35,637 nucleotides of DNA from Symbiotaphrina buchneri. Lineage: Eukaryota > Ascomycota > Symbiotaphrinales > Symbiotaphrinaceae. A program made the position numbers and the translations under genes. A model generated the notes under the pieces. It saw nothing but the letters and a program-made list of their open reading frames with translations, ran no database searches and was not told the DNA's origin. Positions 9,845 through 19,198 of this stretch are shown here, piece after piece; within the stretch, counting starts at the first letter, position 1, and every line of letters begins with the position of its first letter. The stretch covers positions 1-35,637 of the forward strand of contig BCIG01000044.1 of assembly GCA_001599915.1 (NCBI GenBank), in the 5' to 3' direction.

Positions 9845-11558
9845 TATGTCCCGTCAATTGTCGACCAAGTGGTCGATCAAGCTCGAATATGGCTAGGCAT
9901 GAGATGTGCAGAGGACGAGAGAAGCTCGAAGCAGGACCTGTCAAGTGCGCACCCCGGAGGCGATGGAAGTTAAGCTGTACGTAGCAGCGCGCGAAGGCTT
10001 TCCTCCGTGTGTTCGGATGAGAAGATGATTCAAGGTGTTATGGCCACCACGACGCTGTAAGTCCTGTTCTAAAATTTGTTAGAGAGCCTTCCCACACGAC
10101 CGAGGTTGTCACCGGCGATTCGTCACTCGGGCGGACATGCGTGGCTGGCTGCAGCACGACCAGAGGAGAGACTGTACCTGCACGGATGTCGACAGTCGGC
10201 ACGGCTTTGTTCGCACAGTGTGGTCGTCTTCTTCACGGTTCGCCCGAGCACGTAGCAAGAGGAAGAGACGAGAGGAGAACGCACAAGAGACTACGTGAGA
10301 TATTGGTGATAGTATCTGTCCCGTCGATGCCAATGATTGAGACACCTTCGCAGTCGAATCGAGACAATCGAGAGAAAAGAGATGAGGAAAGGGGAGAGGT
10401 GGCCCAAGCAAGCAGACAATTGACTTGCGACGAGTGGGACAACACGGAGGAGGTTCTTCGGGGCTGATAAGTAATGAAAATGATGAAAATATAGACCTGG
10501 CGCGGCCCCCTGAAGGCCCCCCCCTGCGACCACCTTTACGGAGCTACCTTATCTGAGCTGCCAGCAGTCTTTTAGGCATTTTCTGAAGAGGACTCCTAGG
10601 GGGAGCTTGTACTGTACGAGTACGGTACACGTACCTCTTCCTTCACGTGGACCGAGGGACGCAACTAACCTTAAGTACCTTGACTAAGGTAGGGTGGTAG
10701 TAAGATCTGCCCATCTCTCTGTGGCATTTTGGCTGGAACATCCAATTGCTTGGTTGACAGGCGCCGCCAGAAAACCTGGGCTAGCCATGATGGCTTTGGG
10801 GTTTTCCCCAAATCAGTCGTAGCATTGGCCCAGGGATGGGCCGCCCCACGTGGAAATGGAAATAATCGCCTCTAAGATTCGTCCCCTAAGATCCCAGTAG
10901 TGCGAACTACCAAGTAATCTACAAGTATTGGTACCTCGGCCATGATCTCTGAAACGCCTAAGGATGTCTCTCGAACTGTCTCCCACCCCCTTTTCCCTCC
11001 TGAAACTAAGCACTCTCTGCCTGCCAGCGCATGTCAAGGCTAGGGCGGCTTGATGCTTACTGCCTGCCTAAGGTACCGTAGGTACGTAGTCTAAGATCAG
11101 CATCTTAATGAAGGTAGATAGAGTGGTACAAGATAACGTTATCTCGGATACCACCTCTTCTCCCTGGCCACTCTGGATACTCCCAACTTTTCCCTGCGCT
11201 GCGGATGTCTCTCAAGCCTCTGCTCATCCACAGGGGGCTGTCATTTGTTCTTTAGTACGCCCTTGGTCACCATATGCCGCAGTTCGGCCATGATGGTCTG
11301 AGGGAAAAGAGATTATGCTGCAACTATTGCCTATGACTGAAATGGCTTGCCTAGTCATGGCAGGACAGATAGCTATTCTTGAAGCCAGAGAAACAGAATG
11401 CTACGACGTCGTTGTGACCAAAATCCGCGAGGACGAACGCCAGACATGATCTGCCGCAATCCCAGACTCCATAACCCCACATTCCACCGTGCCTTTCTTC
11501 CAACCAAAATGTGCAGAGCGTTGCCGGTCAGCTAGCATGGTGTCAGGAGAGATCCTCG
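9845..11558. other. Long intergenic region upstream of the YANK kinase gene
   Basis: This 1.7-kb region lies between the YANK start codon and the UBC8 stop codon. The part near 9845-10500 is probably the kinase promoter and leader. Open frames at 10109-10533 overlap on both strands, are low in complexity and match nothing I know. Copies of the dispersed TACCTTA motif lie at 10668-10694 and 11068-11092. Poly-C/poly-G patches occur near 10508-10530. No tRNA, rRNA or convincing gene was seen. Confidence 0.45.
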
Positions 11559-12616
11559 CTAGACTTCCATAGCTCCTGCCGGTTCCTCATCGCCAGATTC
11601 AAAGCTCCCAACAGAGCTCATTTCATCTTCCGACTCACTGTCCTCTCCCGCCTCGTCCGCTGCATCTTTGCTGGCATATTTCAATACGTATTCTAAACCG
11701 TTCCCGTGTCAGCTGCGGCCTCCGTTTCCCTTCAGGTGAAAATATCATAGGTAGGGCGTGGAAGCAGTCCGTACTGACCTTTGACCTTCGCTTCGTAACT
11801 CTTGGGTTCGCGCATCAAAAGCGCTGCCGCTTCTCCGTTCAAAGGATCCGTTGGATTTGGGTATCGGAGCAGCTGTGGCAAGAAGACTTCGAAGATATTG
11901 ATCATATCAAACATAGGGGACCAAGTTTGGTTGATCACATCGAGACATACAGAGCCGGACCTGCCGAATGTCAGTCGACGCTCCTTCGTCCGGCTTAAAA
12001 AGGAGAGACCCACAGCTCGTCGATATTTGGATGGAAAATGCGGTTCACAAAGCCGATACTTGGACTTTTGTAAGGATATTGATCCGGAAGTTCGACATGT
12101 ATCTTCCAGAGTCCGCCCGAAAAGGGTGCTGCAATGGTTAGCGCTTATACCAACTCCTCTAAATTGTGTATACCCACTTTCTTCGGGACCTTTGAATCGA
12201 ACGTAGAACTCTTGCCTGAAATAAATATCAATATCCGAGATACCAAGCTTGTTGCGAAACGAGCGTGAAGATAGCTATAGCACCACGAAATACGTACACT
12301 GCGCCTACATTAGCCTGACAAATGCAACTCGGGGAGGCGATAGCGCTTACTGTTATCGTTCACCAGTGTCACTTCATAATCACTCATCAGCCTGCACAGT
12401 GGTCAGTCTCTCGCATCTGACTAGGGTGGAGACACAAGCAGCTCTCATTTGCTTGAACGCACATCCTATACGCACGTCAGCTATGCCAAGTGATCAAAGA
12501 TCTCATTAGAAGGGCACGAACTTCATCACCTGTACGACCATGCATCATTAGCAGTGTAACACTTAGCATACGAGTAGACTTACATCCGTCTCGATCCTCC
12601 TCTTCGGACTGCTCAT
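11559..12616 (-). CDS. UBC8: Ubiquitin-conjugating enzyme E2, Ubc8/UBE2H type
   Basis: This E2 passes ubiquitin from E1 to substrates. In yeast Ubc8 works with the GID E3 complex in glucose-induced degradation of gluconeogenic enzymes. Inferred exons are 12584-12616 ([11 protein letters not shown]), an 8-nt microexon 12522-12529, 12351-12391 ([13 protein letters not shown]), 12178-12215, 12014-12128, 11779-11960 and 11559-11692. The active-site Cys lies in [14 protein letters not shown], after FHPNIDEL. The C-terminus is acidic ([15 protein letters not shown]), as in the family. Two oddities stand out. The splice into exon 3 gives KLMSD, one residue shorter than the KLLMSD of yeast. The exon 3/exon 4 junction (12351/12215) is one base short of frame: exon 3 reads AACAG directly followed by TAAGCG, whereas AACAG then GTAAGCG would give a perfect donor and phase. 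The summed exons are 551 nt, not a multiple of three. A sequence error is the simplest explanation; a disabling mutation is the alternative. Confidence 0.87.
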
Positions 12617-13686
12617 CTCGCCGACTTGTCCCTGTCACCTTTCTCTTTGTGCCCCAGAAGACCAACCAAATGTTTGGGATCCCTTGTGTCTGTAGCGATT
12701 TGCAAAGCGGCTTGGACAAGCTTCAGCCGTAGGTATGAGCAGCAAGGTTTGCTCAATTTTGCCCCGGGCGGAAGTCTTGTGCAGCAAGCGGGTTCCTGTT
12801 CAGGGGGGGCGGTCAAAGGTCGGTGGACCGTAGTAAGGTAGGGACCGTGACGGCCGATAGCTATCGTGCACGTCAAAGTGGAATAATCTGAAAGCTACCC
12901 CAGTTGCTGTCGAGCGGCAGGTCAATACCTTGCTGATTGAGTGCACACGGTTTAAAGGAGGTCGTAGGTGGTTTGAGGTGCAAAGTATGTTGGGGAGTTG
13001 GAGGTTGGCGACGTTGGGAAGTGGAAGAGTCGCGGGGTGCTCGGCTCGGGCCTTTGTACGGCGGTATGATGGAATCACTACTGATTGATTATCTTATGGC
13101 ACGGTGGCATTTTCCGGCTGGCTGCAGGTGCTCACATGACTGCAGCAGCCCCAAGAGTTAGGCAAGGTTAGGTCGGCACTCGATCCACTACTAAATAAGC
13201 AAGGTACTCTACTCTATGGACCCAGGGTCTCGACATATAAAACCAACAAGATGAAGAAGTCTGACTGATGTCTTGAAGGGACGCCCAGTCGTGTCCAACA
13301 CCATCATCACGACCACAAGACTCGGATTGATCTTCAGGCTGGAGTCAACTGAGAAGGAAAGTTGGGGCCCGTACCTGACCCTAAACTGGTTCGGTCGGCC
13401 ACGCTAGTACAGTACCACAGTACGGTGTACGAACTACAACGTACCGGGGTACCGTGCTCTTTAGGGACTCCAATAAAACCACCCAAGGCCTCAAATCAAC
13501 GCTGCAGCATCCATCACGACTCAAATCCTTCAGCTCCTCTCACTGCCAGGAACTCAAGGGCCATCCCTCACTCTGGTCAGCCGGAAGAATGGAAGCACGG
13601 TCCTCTGCCACTTCCCTTTGTCCACTTCCGCCCTTCCCCAACTTCTCACCCCGCCCTTCTCCGCGACAGCGCACGTCTCGAGGATC
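12617..13686. promoter_or_regulatory. Divergent intergenic region between UBC8 and panB
   Basis: About 1.07 kb separates the two start codons, so both promoters should lie here. A TATA-like CATATAAAA at about 13234-13242 and an 11-bp palindrome GACCCAGGGTC near 13220-13230 lie on the panB side. A GTAC-rich cluster (GTACAGTACCACAGTACGG) lies at about 13407-13425, and more GTAC words continue to 13455. Open frames on both strands across 12626-13161 look like chance frames. The long plus-strand frames at 13362 and 13454 overlap the panB leader and are in other frames. Confidence 0.45.
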
Positions 13687-14797
13687 ATGTCGCGCTCAGG
13701 CCACGCCCGCAGCCTCCGGCGTTCGGCAACTTACTTGAGTGGCCCGCCCGTTGCAAAGTTGTCTCCGGTGACGATGCCGCTTCGGCATTGGCGGAACAGT
13801 TCACATTCTCCGCTGGGCGTGCAAGCTGCAGTCTCCAGGAAGAAGGTTACCATCAACACATTGCGGTCACTCTATCAGAAGCGAGAGCCCATCAGCATGA
13901 TCACCGCCCACGATTTCCCGAGCGCGCATGTGGCGGACGCAGCAGGCATGGATATGATACTTGTAGGGGATAGCTTGGCCATGGTAGCTTTGGGCATGGA
14001 AGATACAAGCGAAGTGGTTCTCGATGAGATGCTGCTTCACTGCAGGTCGGTCGCACGTGCCACAAAGTCTGCTTTCACCGTATGGAACACAGATACCGCC
14101 AGGAGTTGTCGCCGTCGCTGACCATGTTTAGGTGGGTGATCTTCCAATGGGTTCCTATGAGATATCACCCGAGCAAGCCCTCCAATCTGCAATCCGCGTC
14201 GTGAAAGAAGGACGCGTGCAAGGTATCAAGCTTGAAGGGGGAAGCGACATGTCCTTGACCATTGGACGCATCACACAAGCTGGTATACCTGTGCTAGGGC
14301 ATGTCGGTCTTACACCCCAGCGCCAGAACGCCTTGGGCGGTTTTCGTGTACAGGGGAGGACCGCTCTTGGGGCGTTGAAGGTATTAGAAGACGCTCTGGC
14401 GGTGCAAAGAGCAGGGTGTTTTGCAGTCGTCTTGGAGGCCGTCCCTCCAGAAGTCGCTAGTCACATAACGTCGAAGCTTGATATTCCAACGATCGGCATC
14501 GGAGCTGGGAATGGCTGCTCCGGTCAAGTGTTGGTCCAGATTGATATGTTGGGAAACTTCCCTCCAGGTCGATTTTTGCCAAAGTTCGTCAAGAAATACG
14601 GTGACGTCTGGGGCGAGTCGTTGCGAGCAATCCAAGATTATAAAGGTAAGCGGCACGGACATAATGCTTTGCGGTTGCAGCTGGCTGATGAGGGAGCAGA
14701 GGAAGTCAAGTCCAGGGCATATCCTGCGCCGGAGCACACATATCCCATCCCGAAGGAGGAATTGTCCGAATTTTTAAGGCTTTCGGAGGAGAAATAG
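13687..14797 (+). CDS. panB: 3-methyl-2-oxobutanoate hydroxymethyltransferase (ketopantoate hydroxymethyltransferase)
   Basis: This enzyme adds a hydroxymethyl group from methylene-tetrahydrofolate to 2-oxoisovalerate, giving ketopantoate, the first committed step to pantothenate and coenzyme A. Exons 13687-14079 and 14132-14797 flank a 52-bp phase-0 intron and encode 352 residues. The start was chosen as the ATG beginning MSRSGHARSLRR: the first ~60 residues are Arg/Ser-rich and resemble a mitochondrial presequence, and the catalytic domain follows (MITAHDFPSAHVADAAG). Mg-binding motifs are seen in ILVGDSLAM and, across the splice, VGDLPMGSYE. KLEGG, GHVGLTPQ, VLEAVP (catalytic Glu) and IGIGAGNGCSGQVLV complete the (beta/alpha)8 barrel. 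An in-frame ATG upstream (13618) would add 23 residues. The gene is convergent with ATG12, with only 147 bp between the stop codons. Confidence 0.95.
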
Positions 14798-14944
14798 ACT
14801 GGAGCAAGACATATGCTACTCCAGTCCCTTATTATATACCGGTCACTTGGTGCGAGGAGTTACTTCAGACCAAACGATGCATTTTTGGCGTTCTCGTGCT
14901 GCTGGTCTCATCTCGCATTCTTTTCGTGTAGTTCGTTAAAGACG

Positions 14945-15486
14945 TCATCCGAAAGCGGGCGTCATTGAATAGGCAACAATCAGTTGGTCGTCGGTCTTGA
15001 AGCACTGTAAACAATGAGACTATGTCGCTTTCGAGAAGTATTTGCACCGCACTCACTCGGAACAGGTTACCCACGCTCTCATCCAGAGCTGGGGCAAAGA
15101 CTGAGTTCACGTATAGGAAGACCGAATCTGTAGGTTTGCATTTGAGACTGCGTCTCAAGAAGTTGACCACCGTTTCAAACCGTTGTGTGGCAGACACTTT
15201 GGCCACGGGCGTTCTGAGCGACGGGGCGGACCCGACAGCTTTGAAGCGGACAGTGACTGGCACATTATATATCAGCGTAGAACTTCAGAGCCACTAACCG
15301 TCTGAGGCTACCTTTCTTCTGTTCCTCGGCCTGCGCGCTTTGCAGCGCGGCATGTGCATCACGAGGCAGCGAGGTGAGGACGACCGACGCTGACATGGTC
15401 AGAGGCACATCGGCGGCTTGATCTTCGTCGGTGATTGAAGCCGGATTGCCATTCCCGCCGCCGGATGGCGTACTAGATCCGGACAT
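14945..15486 (-). CDS. ATG12: Autophagy ubiquitin-like protein Atg12
   Basis: Atg12 is joined through its C-terminal Gly to Atg5 by Atg7 and Atg10. The Atg12-Atg5-Atg16 complex then acts as the E3 for Atg8 lipidation. Three exons (15312-15486, 15057-15256, 14945-15004) give 144 residues, with introns of 55 and 52 bp. The first ~57 residues are flexible and rich in Gly, Ser and acidic residues. The ubiquitin-like fold follows from [12 protein letters not shown] (58 on), through NFLRRSLKC and [11 protein letters not shown], to the diagnostic end [19 protein letters not shown]. The last Gly144 is directly followed by the stop, so no processing protease is needed, as is usual for Atg12. The start ATG gives [10 protein letters not shown]; an in-frame upstream ATG is not needed for homology. 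The last exon is lost if introns are ignored. Confidence 0.95.
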
Positions 15487-16180
15487 GGTGTAATCAATGT
15501 CAGGGACCCATCGATGTAGAAGCAAACGGTTGCAATTCGAGGCTTGCCTTTCGACCTGGAGAGAGGGTCGCCAACCACCTGCTCAGAGCTCGGAGTTTGC
15601 CGGCGATAGTAAACAATTGCACCACGGCTGCTGCGGGTTTTACAAGGTCAAGGGTAAGATTCTAGTGAACCAAGCAGCATTGAGGATCATCAGGGTTGGG
15701 ACTGCTTTCAAATGACAAGGTGAATTATTGTTCGATCCGCCTTAATATGAGGCAACGTCAGGTCGTCCTTAGAGGTCAGCCCTACTATTAATAAATATTC
15801 CATACTCCTTAATGCAAATCTAATGCCGGGACCAGTACAAAGCACAAGCAGCTAAAAGTACATATATATGGACAGGAAGTTGTAAGCAGGCACGCTTGCA
15901 GATGCATGCGGAAAGCAGTCGCTATGCAGATGCCTGAAGCAGAATATGCACATGAGCAATGCAGTGATGGAACGCATGGACAGCTTCTGAACGCTCAAAA
16001 GTGAAGCACCAAAAAGCCGAGCATGAGCAAGATGAGGTTACAGGGCATCGATCAAACTTGCTGGCTTCTGACGAGTATGCAAGAGCCTGACCATCCATTG
16101 ATCCACTACCCCTGAGGTAAGATCGGCGTCACCATACAATGCAGCAACCAAAGAGATTCCATGCACTCATTTTCAACGGA
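15487..16180. other. Intergenic region: ATG12 promoter and DBF4 3' flank
   Basis: These 694 bp lie between the ATG12 start and the DBF4 stop. They must contain the ATG12 promoter and the DBF4 3' UTR and terminator. An imperfect short direct repeat (GCAGATGC followed by AAGCAG) occurs twice at about 15897-15945. No gene is supported; the plus-strand frame at 15497-15715 has no recognisable content. Confidence 0.45.
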
Positions 16181-18431
16181 CTAAACCAGTCCGGCGCCCC
16201 TCAGTGGTCGACTGAGTTGATTTAGCAATGAATCGAGCTCTTTCCAATTCTCTGAGGTGGTCGCGAATTTCCGATGTTTGCGAGAAAGAACATGCTATAA
16301 GCTGTTAGCGGAACGGTACAGCTTCAAAGGACTCTATCCCGTACTGTGTCAAAGTCGTCAAACTTATCTCGGCAATTTTCACAGTAACCTGGCTTAGGGT
16401 CTTTTCGGGCCGCTCTGCGTCGAAGGGTATCGTTCGTGCGTTTAGGGCCAGAAGCTCGTGGCCCGTTCTCCTCCTCTTCGGAGAGAGTCTCATCTTCCTC
16501 GATGCACTGTAGATTCTCTTGTGCCTTCCTTTTCGCCGCGCGAGTGCCACCGTTCGCACCCTCATTTCTGGCATTACCGGCAATATCGGTCATTCGGTGT
16601 GATGATGGTATGCCACCATTCGTAGATGGGCCACTGTTTTTCTCCAGCACCTTTCGTTTCAGCTCGTACACCTCCTTACTAGTACCCGCCTTTACTCCAG
16701 GTGCTGCTGCTGTTGATGAAATCATCTGTGAGCGGATAGCAGACGTGATGTTTGACGGCTGTACACCAGAGGCTACAGGTTCGCCAGCATAGACATTTCC
16801 GGACCTTCCAAGACTGGCATATGGAAATGAAGACGCTCTTGTATGCTTCCCCAGGTTCTCTGTTTTGATCGGGATCATGGTCGGCGGTCCAAATGCATTA
16901 ATGGGAAGTAGTCTCGTGTTTGAATCAACTGCCCGGTTCGCGCCATTGTCAATTTTGGTCAATACGCGCAGGTCGTTATGAGCTTTCTCAACCGGTAAGT
17001 TGGTGCTGTCTGGAGGGGCAGCCCTAGATTTCATAGTCATGGTAGATCCTTTTCGATGCCCTGCTCCTTGTTCTTTTTCCTGTAGCTTTTCCTTTTGCTG
17101 GTCTTTTTTGACATAAACGTACTCTTCCAGAAAGGGGCATTTCCCAGCGGAAACACTCCGAAATTGGGGCCACGCGCCATATTCCCTATGTGAGACCTTG
17201 TCGTATTCTCTGAACATAACAGGGCGGGTTTTCTCATCCATGGCATATATGTAGATGTAATGGCCCTTGAATGGGACGATGTCTTTGTTAGTCACAGTCG
17301 GGTCTCTATCGGATGGTCCGTTGAGACGTTCGTTCCGAAGCAATTGCGATAAGTCCACATCTCGCGATCCCTTCCCAACGCCCGCAAGACCATTGGTATG
17401 GTTACCTCGTGTGTTGTGTGTGTGCAGATACTGGGAGGGAGCATCCGTCTCAAGGAGTGTCGTAATCATCCGATGAAGCTTTTCTAACGCCCAGATCTTC
17501 ATACCCATCTCTCTGGCTTTATACAAGACATCGCCATGGCCTGCTCCTTGCTTGACCACAGCCGCTGGATCGCGAACAAGATGGCTGGTATTGGATTAGC
17601 TCGAGAGCGTGGTCAGAGACTCAGTTCACTTACCCTTCCGCTCGTCCAGTTACCTGTGTCCTCTTGCTAAAGGTGTTCTCAAATGTGAATTTAGCTCTGG
17701 TAGCACCAGGAGCTGCAAGCTGCTGCGCTGCAGGCTTCTCAAGGAGAGATGGATTGATCGTCCGGGGCTGCCCGTTGACGGGATGGGAAGTGGGACCGGC
17801 CGGTGCAGAATCCTGTGGACCAGGCATTTCACCCTCCGCGGGGATCGGGCGCGTTGTCACGACGTGGGTGACTGCTTTAGAGAAGAACTTCTCTTCACGC
17901 TGTGTAGATATCCGTGTCAACCAACCCGCAAGGTACAGATAATGGACCGACAGTACTTACAGCACCTAGCAAGGCTATCTGCTTGGAACATTTCGCGCGT
18001 ACGTCTTCTGGTGTACTCTCGAAATAGAAAACGAATTGGGGGAAGACTTTGCGATAGTGCTTCTGCCACACTCTAACAGACTCCAGATTTTCATTGTCCA
18101 CATGCTCATTCTTCACGGCTTTTGCCCGTGTCTGAGCAGTCGGTTTCTCTCGAGCAGCAACCAGCTTTCTCTCGAACTCCGTCGGTACCAAATTGCGACG
18201 GGTTTCGTTGAAGACCTGGCTCTCAATCTGCGCGACCCGGGTGCGGCGAGGAGAACGGGGAGCAACCTGGTCAATTTCGAGCATCTGCCTTTTGGCTGGA
18301 GGCGCATTGACATAAGGCAGTTCGCGTTGACTGGTGCTGTTGGACCGTGAGCGTTTGGCGGGCGGTGCCACGCGGTAGGGAGAGTTGGTTGCATTTGGCA
18401 CATCTGCCAAAGGGATGCGATGACCAGACAT
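16181..18431 (-). CDS. DBF4: Dbf4-type regulatory subunit of the Cdc7 S-phase kinase (nimO homologue)
   Basis: Dbf4 activates Cdc7 kinase, which phosphorylates Mcm2-7 to fire replication origins. Four exons (17961-18431, 17634-17899, 16345-17584, 16181-16294) give 696 residues; introns are 49-61 bp. Motif N, a BRCT-like segment (VWQKHYRKVFPQFVFYFES and on), spans the first intron and continues through HLVRDPAAVVKQGAGHGDVL and KAREMGMKIWALEKL. Motif M is the region of TRPVMFREYDKV and AWPQFRSVSAGKCPFLEE. Motif C is a C2H2 Dbf4 zinc finger: YCENCRDKFDDFDT joined by the last intron to HVLSRKHRKF, giving C-X2-C-X9-H-X5-H. Without that splice the finger would lose both histidines. The ATG at 18431 (MSGHRIPLADVPNATNSP) matches the family N-terminus; the same frame is open upstream with another ATG at about 18476. 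The middle is Ser/Lys-rich and probably disordered. Confidence 0.94.
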
Positions 18432-19198
18432 GATGGCAAGAGAATGCGGAGACGAGGCTACAGATACTGCTGCCATAGAGTGCAACCAAGATGCAAACGA
18501 GATGCCGTCAAACGGCGGGTGGGGTACGATGCTCGCGGTGCACGCGACAACCTCTCCGCACCGAGAATGCACGTACCGCGCAAGCTTCAAAGAGAACGCA
18601 TACTGTAATGGCTTCGACCGGTCGAACCCCGAGTGACAAGTGGTCGAATTCGACTCCAAAAAAGAAAAGGAGCAAGGACGGTTTAAGCTGGAACGGCAAG
18701 GCCGTCAGAGGTGCTGTTTTCGGTGGTTGAGAGGGGATCTGGCGAGCTGAGGTGTAGGGAACGAGACTCTGGTGCACAGCAGCGAGTAAACGAAGGGGCC
18801 AAACACCAATCACAGGGCGAGAAAAGGTTGGCGGGGAGAGGCTTGTGTTTGTTTTGCTGGGCGCACGGACCGACCAAGCACAACCACAATCCACAACCAC
18901 AGGCTCATTTATGATAATAATTCATTAATCTCCCAACCTTACCACTACTACCATACTAGCATACTACATAGCTTACATATCTACCTTAACTTAAATAATA
19001 TCGATACCCATCGAGCAGTAAATGTAAGACTACCTTAGTCAACGCACTGCATATTTGAAATCACTGGCATGGCACTCGGGAGACGGGACCAGAACTTGGG
19101 AACCAGGTCTGGCAAAGATAGTGACCAGTCCATTGATGTGGCTCAAAGATGATGAAATGGTAGCTGTGGTGTTATCATTAAATACATCTTCTGTTCCT
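18432..19198. promoter_or_regulatory. DBF4 upstream region with paired palindromes
   Basis: These 767 bp lie between the DBF4 start and the ICP55 stop. Two perfect palindromes built from the same TTCGAC half-site stand close together: TTCGACCGGTCGAA at 18613-18626 and GTCGAATTCGAC at 18643-18654. They are about 190-220 bp upstream of the DBF4 ATG and are candidate transcription-factor sites. I did not see an MCB (ACGCGT) element. The stretch from 18905 to 19020 is AT-rich and contains several TACCTT/TACCATAC words. Confidence 0.5.
18613..18654. promoter_or_regulatory. Two palindromes with four TTCGAC half-sites
   Basis: Within 42 bp there are four copies of TTCGAC in alternating orientation. 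The first pair is inverted with a 2-bp spacer and the second pair is everted with no spacer; 16 bp separate the pairs. This arrangement upstream of DBF4 resembles a dimeric binding site, but the factor is unknown to me. Confidence 0.45.

Noticed and set aside
10109-10533. Overlapping frames on both strands in the YANK upstream region
   Set aside because: Mutually overlapping, low complexity, no homology; more likely leader and promoter DNA.
13362-13973. 203-codon plus-strand frame overlapping panB
   Set aside because: It is in another frame than PanB, which has complete catalytic motifs; this frame shows none.
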